45,225 bases of DNA, from contig JARGFZ010000010.1 in assembly GCA_029210965.1 (NCBI GenBank), forward strand, positions 1-45,225, given 5' to 3'. The notes under the pieces are model-generated. The model did not search any database. It was not told the DNA's origin and worked only from the letters and a program-made list of their open reading frames with translations. Origin of the DNA: a bacterium. GTDB taxonomy: Bacteria > BMS3Abin14. A program made the translations under genes and the position numbers. Below, in pieces: positions 24,154-32,281 of this stretch; position 1 is the stretch's first letter; every line of letters begins with the position of its first letter.

Positions 24154-24543
24154 TCAAACCGTGATCTCCACCTTATTACCATCCGGGTCCAGGACAACGC
24201 TCTCGTAGTATCCGTCCCCTGTGCGCCGCGGTCCGTCCAGTACAGTGTGTCCCGCTTCCCGAAGCTGCTGCGTAAGGATGTCGACCTTAAATTCCGATCC
24301 CACCGAGAAAGCGATGTGGGCATATCCGGAGGAAGATTCTGCATGCTCCGGGGACGGTTCGGGTGCCGCGGCAGACCTCATCACCTCCAGGCGCGCCCCC
24401 GACGGGAAGGTAATGAAGTACGATTCAAACCCCTTTAAATCGTTGGCGTACTTGGGCCCCGCCTCAGCCTGGAACCATTGGCAGTAAAACTCCACCATGG
24501 CCTGCAGATTCTGTGTCCAGACGGCAATGTGTTCAATGCGCAT
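24154..24543 (-). CDS. VOC superfamily (glyoxalase-like) protein
   Basis: 129 residues, ATG 24543. It starts MRIEHIAVWTQNLQAMVEFY and has two beta-alpha-beta-beta-beta units. Metal-ligand positions fit the family: H5, E53 in ARLEVMR, H76 in YAHIAFSV and E126 in NKVEITV. Such proteins are lactoylglutathione lyase or dioxygenase relatives; the substrate is unknown. It lies 79 bases upstream of the epimerase gene on the same strand, and the gap holds ggattcc tandem units, so co-transcription is possible. Confidence 0.85.
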   Translation of the reverse strand: MRIEHIAVWTQNLQAMVEFYCQWFQAEAGPKYANDLKGFESYFITFPSGARLEVMRSAAAPEPSPEHAESSSGYAHIAFSVGSEFKVDILTQQLREAGHTVLDGPRRTGDGYYESVVLDPDGNKVEITV

Positions 24544-24928
24544 GAGTCTATTAAAGCACGAAACGGGCGGGAGTACAGGGGAAAATCAGTGTTTGGTGAC
24601 AAAGCTCAAAACTCAGACCCTCAAAAAACGGCAATATTTTTCAGGGATGAAGGGTTGAAAGGGATGGGGATAATCAGTGCAAAGTGCAAAGTGCAAAGTG
24701 CAGAGTGCAGCGTGCAGAGAAAGAAATATTCCAATGCGTAAAATCTAACAACTACCCATCGTAGCATTGTCCAACTTTTTGTGCTTTTCCCCGACACGAC
24801 GATACGCCGATACCGTGTTTTTCACACACACGCACACACGCACGCACCCTCCACGCACGTACGAGATCTTCTCTCTGCGTCCTCTGGTGCGCCAGGTTAA
24901 ACAGCTCTTACCGCTTTTTGCTGAAACG
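24544..24928. other. intergenic region with purine and CA-type repeats
   Basis: No gene seen in about 385 bases. 24675-24722 is gtgcaaagtgcaaagtgcag units, and 24822-24862 is a cacacacgcacacacgcacg stretch. Short ORFs here are repeat-derived. Confidence 0.55.
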
Positions 24929-24931
24929 AAA

Positions 24932-24953
24932 AAAGGAGCCGTATGGCTCCTTT
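24932..24953 (-). terminator. intrinsic terminator of the twin micro-membrane-protein operon
   Basis: On the minus strand aaaggagcc, atac, ggctccttt forms a perfect 9-bp stem followed by tttcg, so the transcript would end in six U in all. It lies 22 bases after the stop of the second small gene. Confidence 0.85.
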
Positions 24954-24975
24954 CATTCGAGATGTTGCTGATATT

Positions 24976-25113
24976 TTAGCTGATTTCCTGGGTTGCGCGT
25001 GACCGCAGGGCCCGGCTGGCTTTCAGAACACCACCAGCGAAGAGAGCTATGAACACGGTTGCGGCGCAAAATACCATGGCGACTACGGACAACATTGTGA
25101 TGAACTCTAACAT
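24976..25113 (-). CDS. small membrane protein B of a tandem paralogous pair (45 residues)
   Basis: ATG 25113 with aaggagg 7 bases upstream, stop TAA at 24976. The translation starts MLEFITMLSVVAMVFCAATV and continues FIALFAGGVLKASRALRSRA. One transmembrane helix at residues 5-30, then a basic tail, so the tail is probably cytoplasmic. It aligns with protein A over its first 36 residues without gaps (x-E-F, A/S-V-x-A-x-V-F, A-T, G-G-x-L), showing a local duplication. No known family recognised. It is followed by a strong terminator. It is too short for most gene callers but is well supported by the ribosome site, the homology to A and the operon frame. Confidence 0.8.
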   Translation of the reverse strand: MLEFITMLSVVAMVFCAATVFIALFAGGVLKASRALRSRATQEIS

Positions 25114-25158
25114 TTTATTTTCCTCCTTGGGATACGTTTATCTACTTAAATTAAAGGG

Positions 25159-25302
25159 TTATTTAGAATTTACATCTTTCGCTTCGCGATTGAATATTCC
25201 CTTTTTCATCCGAAGAAGCCCACCGGACAGCAGAACTACCAGGATAGTCGCGGTTATAAAAACCAGAGCGATTACAGCCATTGTCATCATGAATTCTGTC
25301 AT
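25159..25302 (-). CDS. small membrane protein A of a tandem paralogous pair (47 residues)
   Basis: ATG 25302 preceded by ggggaggaaaacaaa; a longer frame to 25419 would read through the promoter and is rejected. The protein begins MTEFMMTMAVIALVFITATI, has one membrane helix at residues 6-31 with a Gly-Gly pair (LLSGGLLRMKKG), and a basic, polar C-terminus ending AKDVNSK. The start lies about 48 bases downstream of a near-consensus sigma-70 promoter (TTGACA, 17 bases, TATAAA). The gap to B is 45 bases and includes the ribosome site of B. Function unknown; strong promoter, strong ribosome sites and small size suggest an abundant accessory subunit of a membrane complex or a stress peptide. Confidence 0.82.
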   Translation of the reverse strand: MTEFMMTMAVIALVFITATILVVLLSGGLLRMKKGIFNREAKDVNSK

Positions 25303-25345
25303 TTTGTTTTCCTCCCCAACCTCAAGTTGTGTGGTTTCGTTTTCT

Positions 25346-25371
25346 GAGCTTGTGTAATTTATAACAAGCTC
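25346..25371. promoter_or_regulatory. 8-bp inverted repeat around the -10 box (putative operator)
   Basis: gagcttgt (25346-25353) and acaagctc (25364-25371) are perfectly complementary and separated by ten bases that contain the TATAAA box. A repressor bound here would block RNA polymerase at the small-membrane-protein promoter. Confidence 0.65.
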
Positions 25372-25386
25372 CGCTTGGCATGTCAA
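25358..25386 (-). promoter_or_regulatory. near-consensus sigma-70 promoter of the small membrane protein pair
   Basis: On the minus strand TTGACA (25386-25381), 17-base spacer, TATAAA (25363-25358). Start of transcription expected near 25350. This is the clearest promoter in the window. Confidence 0.8.
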
Positions 25387-25697
25387 GCATTTTTTTGAGA
25401 AAAAAAGCACAAGGGCCAATTTTATGGCTCAAACATAGCACTAATGCGAACTTTCACAAGCATGGAAGGGAATTGGTCAGACCAAAATGAAGGTTTGAAG
25501 TTTGAGGTTTGAGGTTTTGAGTAGGGGGAAATAATTCAGATTTTGATTTAGGTGTTTCTCGGAAGGGGGAAGAAAGAAGGGTGAAGGATGAAGGAATTCA
25601 TAAAATTCCTCCTCCCTCTCCCTCGACCAGGCTCGGGACCCTGAGCTTGTCGAAGGGCTTCCCTGTTCCTCCTTCAGATGATCGGGCGTGTTTGCCA
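25387..25697. other. intergenic region between the small-protein promoter and the second trmJ-like gene
   Basis: No gene seen. 25489-25520 is aggtttgaagtttgaggttt, a low-complexity unit; the REP-like repeat copy 2 is at 25606-25675. Confidence 0.55.
25606..25675. repeat. REP-like dispersed repeat, copy 2
   Basis: 68 of 70 bases identical to 3055-3124, in the same orientation, and likewise just downstream of a minus-strand stop codon (25698). Confidence 0.8.
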
Positions 25698-26441
25698 TTA
25701 CTTGTTCCTTAGATGATACAGCAACTTACGGCAAACACCTCTGATCATCTTCACTTCACTCTCCCCCGGCCCCGCGCGGTTCACAAACTCCCTCACCGCT
25801 TTCATCATGTGATCCGGGTTGTCCTCCCACAGGAACCCCACCTCCGTGAGAAGTTCCTGAATGTGGGTATACATCCCTTCAACCTCCTCGAAGGAGGCAG
25901 AGTCAGGAGAAGCCGGTGGAGATTCAGGCTTGGCATGGGTCATGAGAGTGAATAGAACGAGCAGGACCGCCTGGGCCAGGTTGTAGCTGGCCAGTTCCCC
26001 ATCGAAGGGTAGGGTCACTGTCGTATGGCAGAGTGTCAGCTCCTCATTGTTTAATCCGGTACTTTCGGGACCAAAAAGTAGGGCGGTTCCCCCTGAAATT
26101 GAACGGCTGAGGATCTGGGGGGCTGCAGTCCCGATCTCGGTGGACTGCCAATATTTTCTGCTCCTGCCGGTGGTTCCCACGAGGTACCTGGCTTCAGAAA
26201 GGGCGATGGCTTCTTCCAGGGAACCGCATCGGGGAGCCCTGTCAAGAATGTGGGCGGCCGAAACGGCCAGTTTACCGGCGGTAGGCCAGTCCTCAGTTTC
26301 AGGGCAGGAGATGATAAGCCTGGAAAATCCGGTGTTCCCCATGGCCCGGGCGACTGATCCTATGTTCTCGGGAATGGCAGGTCGGTGGAGGATGACCGTG
26401 ATGTTATCCTGCGGGCGCGACGGAAGGGGGCTTGGGGCCAC
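25698..26441 (-). CDS. TrmJ-like SPOUT RNA methyltransferase, copy 2
   Basis: The start is put at GTG 26441, because aaggag lies 5-6 bases upstream; the frame is open to 26561, but that part only overlaps the poly(A) polymerase gene. 247 residues. Motif I ILHRPAIPENIGSVARAMG, motif II LLFGPESTGLNNEEL and motif III ELASYNLAQAVLLVL are complete, and the C-terminal region (MKAVREFVNRAG ... MIRGVCRKLLYHL) is TrmJ-like. It overlaps pcnB by 38 bases and is presumably co-transcribed with it, linking tRNA or rRNA methylation and RNA tailing. It is quite diverged from the copy at 11885. Confidence 0.85.
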   Translation of the reverse strand: MAPSPLPSRPQDNITVILHRPAIPENIGSVARAMGNTGFSRLIISCPETEDWPTAGKLAVSAAHILDRAPRCGSLEEAIALSEARYLVGTTGRSRKYWQSTEIGTAAPQILSRSISGGTALLFGPESTGLNNEELTLCHTTVTLPFDGELASYNLAQAVLLVLFTLMTHAKPESPPASPDSASFEEVEGMYTHIQELLTEVGFLWEDNPDHMMKAVREFVNRAGPGESEVKMIRGVCRKLLYHLRNK

Positions 26442-27696
26442 GTTTTCTCCTTCGACGGGTCCGCTTTGGATCGGGTTTTTGAGAAGGTGAAGGACCCTCA
26501 AGTTTCTGCCACTCACTGATGAGTTCCCTGCCTTCCGGGGTGGTAGAGGCCACGATCTCAAATAGGGTAAAGGCGTCCCTGAAATAGGATTTCCGCAGGA
26601 CCGTACGAGGTTTGAATCTGCTTCCGCGAAGTTCGAAAAGACGGACTTGTGCCGCCAGGATCTGCCTGATGATATCCTGCATCCGCTTGGGTACCTGCAT
26701 ACGCCGACAGATCGGTAAAATGGCGTCTCGAGCCAGCTTTAAAAGATCGTCACCGGAACTCCCTCGATAGAGGAAATCATAATAGGGGTAGAAAAGGCAG
26801 GCGAAGATAAGCCATGGATGCGGGGTTTCGCCGGAGCGCAACCGTTTGTCCAGTTTTGAAAAAAGGTCGTGGTAAAAATTGCCACCTTCTATCCTGATGT
26901 GCTGGTCTATCTCGGGGAAAAGGGTCGAGAGCAGCCCGAGTTCCTGAAGACGGCCAAATGCGCTGGCCGCCGTGCCCCGACCCATCATGCGGATGATCTC
27001 CTCCAGAATCCTGGGTGTGGCGCCTTCCCATATGTCATCTTTTGATTCCCGGATGAGCCGCTCACTCTCAGAGTCAAGATCACAATCGAGCAATGCGGCG
27101 AACCTGACTCCGCGCAGCATGCGGATAGGGTCCTCGCGGAAACGGACTTCAGGGTCACCAATGCAGCGGATCAGCCGGTTTTCCAGGTCCTTCAAGCCGT
27201 TGACATAGTCGATCACCGAAAAATCGGAAATGTTGTAAAAGAGGGCGTTTACGGTGAAATCCCTTCGAAATGCATCCTCCCACGGTGTGCCGAAAGTGTT
27301 GTCTGAGGTGACCGGTCCGCCCTCCGCGTTGATCTCGGAAATGGTCCGAAAGGTTGAGACTTCAATGATCTTTCCACCCCTGAAATAGAGGTGAGCGAGA
27401 CGGAATCGGCGGCCGATAAGGCGGCAGTTGCCGAAGATCTTTTTGATCTCATGAGGGTGTGCTGAGGTGCTGATGTCAAAGTCTTTGGGTTTTTTTCCCA
27501 ACAGCAGATCCCTGACACCCCCACCGACCAAATAGGCGATATGCCCGTGACGATTGAGCCGGTAGAGCACCTTAAGGGCGTCGGGGTCGATACTGGAACG
27601 GGAAAGTGTATGTTCCGAGCGAGGAACGATGACAGGTTCTGGATGTAGGGTCGAATTATCGGATCTGCTGTGCATTACCCCTTTAATTAGGCCCAT
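26404..27696 (-). CDS. pcnB: poly(A) polymerase / CCA-adding enzyme family (PcnB-like)
   Basis: 430 residues, ATG 27696 (ATG 27675 with gggg just before it is an alternative). Class II nucleotidyltransferase: LVGGGVRDLLLGKKPKDFDI (residues 56-75) with the two metal-binding Asp in DFD, RRDFTVNALFYN, and the RNA-binding IRMLRGVRFAA. The motif LIGRRFRLAH (93-102) and the strongly basic C-terminus (KRTRRRRKRGPKPP) are characteristic of bacterial poly(A) polymerase rather than CCA enzymes. It adds 3' adenosines to RNAs and so promotes decay. It is the first gene of an operon with the TrmJ-like gene. Confidence 0.85.
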   Translation of the reverse strand: MGLIKGVMHSRSDNSTLHPEPVIVPRSEHTLSRSSIDPDALKVLYRLNRHGHIAYLVGGGVRDLLLGKKPKDFDISTSAHPHEIKKIFGNCRLIGRRFRLAHLYFRGGKIIEVSTFRTISEINAEGGPVTSDNTFGTPWEDAFRRDFTVNALFYNISDFSVIDYVNGLKDLENRLIRCIGDPEVRFREDPIRMLRGVRFAALLDCDLDSESERLIRESKDDIWEGATPRILEEIIRMMGRGTAASAFGRLQELGLLSTLFPEIDQHIRIEGGNFYHDLFSKLDKRLRSGETPHPWLIFACLFYPYYDFLYRGSSGDDLLKLARDAILPICRRMQVPKRMQDIIRQILAAQVRLFELRGSRFKPRTVLRKSYFRDAFTLFEIVASTTPEGRELISEWQKLEGPSPSQKPDPKRTRRRRKRGPKPPSVAPAG

Positions 27697-27978
27697 ATGT
27701 CAATTTTGTCAAGCAAGTTGGCATTAATGAGAGCTTACGGTGCCTGCCTGTTTGATAAAGTTAAGAATGTAGAACCGAAATACCTCAGAATGTTGAATGT
27801 AGAATGTAGAACACAGGAAAAACAGGCGAAATGATCTTGACAGCCTTATTGAGATGATGAACACATTCCACATTCGTTCTTCATTGACATGGGTCATAGC
27901 GTGGTTATTTTTACACTCATTAGAAGGTCAATTAACCGTTTCTTTTAATATAAAGAGCATTTAAGGAGGTACAGAACC

Positions 27979-29886
27979 ATGGCAAAAGTAATAGGGATCG
28001 ACCTTGGAACGACCTACTCGGCCGTTGCTGTTATGGAGGGAGGGAGCCCCAAGATCATTCCCAACGAAGAGGGCGGACGAACCACACCTTCTGTTGCGGC
28101 TTTCACCAAGGACAACGGTCGTCTTGTTGGCCAGGTAGCCAAGCGGCAGGCCGTAACCAATCCGGAGAGAACGATCTACTCCATCAAGCGGTTCATGGGA
28201 AGGCGTCTAAAAGAGGTTCCCGAGGAGATCAAGATTGTACCTTACAAGGTGGATAAGGACAGTTCCGGTGGCGTGGTGGTCAAGATCGACGACAAAACCT
28301 ACACTCCCCCTGAGATTTCCGCCATGATCCTTCAGAAGCTGAAGAAGGCGGCTGAGGATTATCTGGGCGAAAAGGTTACACAGGCTGTCATCACTGTTCC
28401 GGCTTATTTCAACGACAGTCAGAGACAGGCCACCAAGGACGCTGGCAAGATAGCCGGTCTTGAGGTGCTTCGTATCGTTAACGAACCCACAGCTGCGGCG
28501 CTGGCCTACGGTCTGGACAAGAAGGCTGATGAGAAGATCGCAGTCTACGACTTCGGCGGAGGCACCTTCGACATCTCCATCCTTGAAGTCGGTGACAACG
28601 TGGTCGAGGTAAAGAGCACCAACGGCGATACCCATCTGGGCGGCGACAATATCGACCAGGTCATCATCGACTATCTGGTAGTGGAGTTCAAGAAGGACCA
28701 GGGGATAGACTTGTCGGGTGATCCCATGGCCATGCAGAGGCTCAAGGAGGCTGCGGAAAAAGCCAAAATTGAGCTTTCCACTACCCAGGAAACCGACATC
28801 AACCTGCCCTTCGTCACAGCCGATCAGAGTGGCCCAAAACATCTCAACATCAAGCTGACCCTGGCCAAGTTCGAGCAGATGATAGGTGACCTTGTTAAGA
28901 GGACCATCGGTCCGTGCAAACAGGCCTTAAAAGATGCCGGACTCAAACCGGCCGATATTGATGAGGTGATCCTGGTTGGTGGTTCCACAAGAATCCCCAT
29001 GGTTCAGAAGGCTGTTCAGGACCTGTTTGGGAAGGAACCCCACAGGGGGGTCAACCCGGACGAAGTCGTTGCCCTGGGCGCGGCGGTCCAGGCGGGCGTG
29101 CTGTCAGGAGAGGTCAAGGATGTTCTTCTGCTCGACGTGACTCCTCTCTCCATGGGTATCGAGACCCTGGGCGGTGTCATGACCGTCCTCATCGAGAGAA
29201 ACACCACCATACCCCATCGCAAGTCGGAGACCTTTACCACTGCGGATGATAACCAGACCCAGGTGGAGATACATGTGCTCCAGGGTGAAAGGCAGATGGC
29301 TGTTGATAACCGGACCCTCGGAAAGTTTCACCTCATAGGACTTCCTCCCGCGCCTCGTGGAATGCCGAAGGTCGAGGTGACCTTCAACATCGACGCTGAC
29401 GGTATCGTGAACGTGTCCGCTAAAGACACCGCCACCGGCAAGGAGCAGTCTATCAAGATCGAGGCGTCCACCGGCCTGTCTGACGATGAGGTCCAACGCA
29501 TGGTGTCCGATGCCGAGTCCCATGGTGAGGATGATCGCCTCAAGAAGGAGACTGTCGAGGTTCGCAACAGACTCGATAACCTGGTCTACGAGGTTGACAA
29601 GAACCTCAAGGAGAATCGCGACAAGATCGATGAGGAGAATGCAAAAAATATAGAGGATGCACTCGAAAAGGGGCGTGAGGCCATCAAGGGCTCTGACAAG
29701 GGCGAGATGGAGAGCGCAATTGAGGAGATCAGCAAAGCCTCTCACAAACTTGCCGAGGTTCTCTACCAGGCCGCGCAGAGTGACTCTGGTGCCGCCGAAG
29801 GTGATCCGGCTCCGGATGGTGGCCCTGGCGGAGACGACGATGATGTCGTTGACGCTGAGTACACAGATACTGACACTGACGCGTAA
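27979..29886 (+). CDS. dnaK: molecular chaperone DnaK (Hsp70)
   Basis: 635 residues, ATG 27979 with a strong ribosome site (aaggaggt). The ATPase domain begins [20 protein letters not shown] and carries the Hsp70 signatures [12 protein letters not shown]-like ([14 protein letters not shown]) and [13 protein letters not shown]. The linker [15 protein letters not shown] leads to the substrate-binding domain (about 390-505) and the helical lid. The C-terminus is acidic and ends [17 protein letters not shown], close to the EEVD-like tail of bacterial DnaK. No grpE or dnaJ lies beside it. No heat-shock sigma site was recognised in the 280 bases upstream, which contain only gaatgtagaa repeats (27765-27830) and an AT-rich stretch (27935-27965). 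Confidence 0.97.
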   Translation: MAKVIGIDLGTTYSAVAVMEGGSPKIIPNEEGGRTTPSVAAFTKDNGRLVGQVAKRQAVTNPERTIYSIKRFMGRRLKEVPEEIKIVPYKVDKDSSGGVVVKIDDKTYTPPEISAMILQKLKKAAEDYLGEKVTQAVITVPAYFNDSQRQATKDAGKIAGLEVLRIVNEPTAAALAYGLDKKADEKIAVYDFGGGTFDISILEVGDNVVEVKSTNGDTHLGGDNIDQVIIDYLVVEFKKDQGIDLSGDPMAMQRLKEAAEKAKIELSTTQETDINLPFVTADQSGPKHLNIKLTLAKFEQMIGDLVKRTIGPCKQALKDAGLKPADIDEVILVGGSTRIPMVQKAVQDLFGKEPHRGVNPDEVVALGAAVQAGVLSGEVKDVLLLDVTPLSMGIETLGGVMTVLIERNTTIPHRKSETFTTADDNQTQVEIHVLQGERQMAVDNRTLGKFHLIGLPPAPRGMPKVEVTFNIDADGIVNVSAKDTATGKEQSIKIEASTGLSDDEVQRMVSDAESHGEDDRLKKETVEVRNRLDNLVYEVDKNLKENRDKIDEENAKNIEDALEKGREAIKGSDKGEMESAIEEISKASHKLAEVLYQAAQSDSGAAEGDPAPDGGPGGDDDDVVDAEYTDTDTDA

Positions 29887-29910
29887 AGCATCCCGAACCA
29901 TAATTTTTCA

Positions 29911-29946
29911 GGGCCTGGCGGAGATTTACTCTGCCGAGCCCTTTTC
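29911..29946 (+). terminator. terminator after dnaK
   Basis: gggc ct ggc g gag (29911-29923) pairs with ctc t gcc ga gccc (29930-29941), followed by ttttctt. An imperfect but GC-rich stem with a short U run, between dnaK and the next gene. Confidence 0.7.
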
Positions 29947-29964
29947 TTCACAAAGGATAAAGAT

Positions 29965-30930
29965 ATGATCCCGGGATCATCCAGAATAAATCCGGTTTAT
30001 AATATCTTAATGCGCCTGGGTTCCCTGGTTATTTTGTTCAGCCTGGGATGGCCTGTTTCCGCCCTGGCCATCCACGAGCAGAGCAACAGAGAGATCGTTG
30101 AAGGGGATATTGTCCCCTGGATGCCTGAAAAAACTATCCAGGGCAATGCGATCATGATCCCGGCGAATGAAGGGATCACAGTGGTTCTGTTCTGGGCGAC
30201 CTGGAGTTCGAGGTCGAAGCAGGCCCTTGAGCTCTGGAATAAGTTCAAGGATGACTATGCTGATCAATCCCTGACCATTATAACGGTCAACGCTGAGCGG
30301 GATGAACTTTCCAGCCAGGAACTTCAGAGCATCGACCAATACATCGTGGAAAATATCCCAAACCTTCCTGTCGTCCTGGATGGAGGATTGAACCTTTTCA
30401 ATACCTATGCTGTCATTGCATTGCCGACAGCTTTTTTCCTGGAAAGCTCGGGGAAAGTACTCTACCGGTACCCCAGTTTCCCAGCCAGCGCGGCCCTTGA
30501 CCTTCAGGAGGAGCTTGAGGTCACCCTCGGCCTCAGGAAAAGGCAGACGCAAGAGGAAGAGGCCTCAAGAGGCAAGCTGGAGTATCAGCCGAAAAACAAC
30601 GCGCTCCTGTACTACAATCTGGGTGTCCGGCTTTACAAAAAAGGGTTCAGGGAAAAAGCGCTTCAACGGATCATCATTGCTCTTCAAAGGGATCCTGAAT
30701 ACCAGGATCCCCTGCGCGCCATGGAAGGGATTTTTTTCGGCGACGGCAGGACACCAGAAGATGAGGCCAGGCTTAAGACCTTCCTGATGGAGAACGGCCT
30801 TGATGGCCAGGTGGACCGGATCGGGGAGGGGAAGCCCCTATTGATCGAGGTGCCTAAAAAGATCGATGCCACGGAGCGAATGCGTCAGCTCATGGAAAAA
30901 AATGCTCCCTCTCCAGGCTCTTCCCGGTAG
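29965..30930 (+). CDS. thioredoxin-fold plus TPR protein lacking the redox cysteines, paralog 1
   Basis: 321 residues; ATG 29965 with aaagga upstream. Residues about 16-36 are a signal or anchor helix (LGSLVILFSLGWPVSALA). Residues 45-190 are a TlpA/AhpC-like thioredoxin fold, with VVLFWATWSSRSKQALELW where the CxxC should be: both cysteines are serines (S81, S84). A cis-proline loop (ALPTAFFL) remains. Residues about 200-270 hold one or two TPR-like helices (KNNALLYYNLGVRLYKKGFR), and the C-terminus has ATERMRQLMEKN. It cannot do thiol exchange and may be a binding or scaffolding protein in the periplasm. Paralog 2 follows at 31158. Confidence 0.82.
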   Translation: MIPGSSRINPVYNILMRLGSLVILFSLGWPVSALAIHEQSNREIVEGDIVPWMPEKTIQGNAIMIPANEGITVVLFWATWSSRSKQALELWNKFKDDYADQSLTIITVNAERDELSSQELQSIDQYIVENIPNLPVVLDGGLNLFNTYAVIALPTAFFLESSGKVLYRYPSFPASAALDLQEELEVTLGLRKRQTQEEEASRGKLEYQPKNNALLYYNLGVRLYKKGFREKALQRIIIALQRDPEYQDPLRAMEGIFFGDGRTPEDEARLKTFLMENGLDGQVDRIGEGKPLLIEVPKKIDATERMRQLMEKNAPSPGSSR

Positions 30931-30950
30931 TTTTGAGTCCAAAACAGTCA

Positions 30951-30998
30951 AATTACCGAATATTACATTTTGGGTAATTGAGCTCTTGTGTTCACAAG
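30951..30998. promoter_or_regulatory. two palindromes between the thioredoxin-fold paralogs
   Basis: aattacc (30951-30957) and ggtaatt (30973-30979) form a 7-bp inverted repeat with a 15-base spacer; cttgtg, tt, cacaag (30985-30998) is a perfect 14-base dyad. They lie 160-200 bases upstream of paralog 2 and may be operators or the 3' hairpin of paralog 1. Confidence 0.4.
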
Positions 30999-31157
30999 GG
31001 TTAATGGAAATTAAGCACACTCATGGCTTGTTTACGCAAATCGTGCATTAGTGAAAGGTTACACAATCGTAACTTCCCCGTTCCTCTTTTTGTACTCGAC
31101 TGATAATATTAAGCGTTATGTGGTCATTTGAGACTGTCTTACTCAAGAGGTATGTCA

Positions 31158-32129
31158 ATGAACTTTCAAAACAAAACAGCAATACTTGCGGTAGTGATCC
31201 TCGTTGCCACCCTGGCTGTCCCCGCCGTAGGCCAGCCGGAAAGAGGGATCGAGGTTGGTCAGAAAATAAAACCCAGGCAGTTCAGGACTATCGAACGGGA
31301 GAAAATAATCCTGCCGGTTGAGGAAGGGTTGACTGTTCTGTTGTTCTGGTCCACCTGGAGCCCTCGATCGGAGCCTGCGCTGCAGTTGTGGAAAAAGTAC
31401 GGGGACGAATACAGGGACTACGGGGTTAACGTGTTCACTATCAACGCAGATCACCAGGACATGCAGCCCGAGGATGTTCAGAAAGTTAGGGAATATATCG
31501 CCCAGAGGGAGATCGATCTTCCGGTGGTTGTGGATTCGCAGTTGGAGTTTTTCAACGAGATAGGGGTCATTGTTCTTCCCACAGTGCTGTTTTTCAAACC
31601 AGACGGGACCCTGGATTATAAATATGCCAGCTTTCCATCAAGCGCGGAGTTGGATCTCAAGGAAGACCTGGAAGCGAAGCTTGGCATTGCCGACGAACCT
31701 ACTGCCGAGGAAGAGACCACCCGCGGCAAGCTGACCTATCAGCCTAAAAACAATGCGCTCCTGTTCTTCGGTCTGGGGAAGCGGTACCACGAAAAAGGCT
31801 ATCCAGAGAAGGCCAGGGACAAGTACATCGAAGCGCTTCAAAAAGATTCGGAATATGCTGATCCGCTGCGCTCGCTGGAGAGACTCTTTTTTGATAAAGG
31901 CAGAACGCCGGAGGCCGAGGATCGTTTAAAAACCCTTCTCACAGACAGTGGACTCGAAGCTGTTATCGGGAGCATCCAGGAGGAACCGGAGGGGATGGAA
32001 GTTGAGCAGATGTCCGCACCTGAAGCAACTGCCCAATCGGGTCAGGTGTCTGCACAGGCTGCCACACCTGAAGCAAAGAAACTGACCCCCATGGAGCGAA
32101 TGAAGCTTCTTATGGAGAAGGGGAAATAA
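31158..32129 (+). CDS. thioredoxin-fold plus TPR protein lacking the redox cysteines, paralog 2
   Basis: 323 residues. ATG 31158 is chosen, because aagagg lies 7 bases upstream; two earlier in-frame ATGs (31128, 31152) have no such site. Signal peptide 1-25 (AILAVVILVATLAVPAVGQ). Thioredoxin fold 35-180, with LLFWSTWSPRSEPALQLW: Ser68 and Ser71 in place of CxxC, as in paralog 1. TPR-like part at about 205-270 (KNNALLFFGLGKRYHEKGYP). An Ala/Gln-rich linker precedes the shared C-terminal tail (TPMERMKLLMEKGK). The protein is nearly colinear with paralog 1, so this is a local gene duplication in which both copies keep the serines. The shared C-terminal ERM-x2-LMEK motif may be a binding site. 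Confidence 0.82.
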   Translation: MNFQNKTAILAVVILVATLAVPAVGQPERGIEVGQKIKPRQFRTIEREKIILPVEEGLTVLLFWSTWSPRSEPALQLWKKYGDEYRDYGVNVFTINADHQDMQPEDVQKVREYIAQREIDLPVVVDSQLEFFNEIGVIVLPTVLFFKPDGTLDYKYASFPSSAELDLKEDLEAKLGIADEPTAEEETTRGKLTYQPKNNALLFFGLGKRYHEKGYPEKARDKYIEALQKDSEYADPLRSLERLFFDKGRTPEAEDRLKTLLTDSGLEAVIGSIQEEPEGMEVEQMSAPEATAQSGQVSAQAATPEAKKLTPMERMKLLMEKGK

Positions 32130-32281
32130 CGTCTGGACCTGGACCTTGACCTTGACCTGGGTTTAGATACGGACTGGCCGTTTTACCAGGACCAGGACCA
32201 GGACATCGATTATTCCCCATTCCCATTCATCCTTCCGGATTTTACCTTTTAACATCACAATCAATGAGGTAAAATCCGGTC
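32130..32281. repeat. short intergenic region with ggacct/ccagga repeats
   Basis: ctggaccttgaccttgacct at 32133-32160 and ccaggaccaggaccaggaca at 32187-32206 are partly complementary and could form a hairpin between the thioredoxin-fold gene and the thiamine-binding gene. Confidence 0.55.

Noticed and set aside
24822-24862. cacacg run as a functional microsatellite
   Set aside because: Degenerate and outside genes; fits the low-complexity repeats found in most gaps here.
27697-27978. Heat-shock (sigma-32 or CIRCE) control site upstream of dnaK
   Set aside because: No TTAGCACTC-type inverted repeat and no CTTGAA/CCCCAT pair was found.
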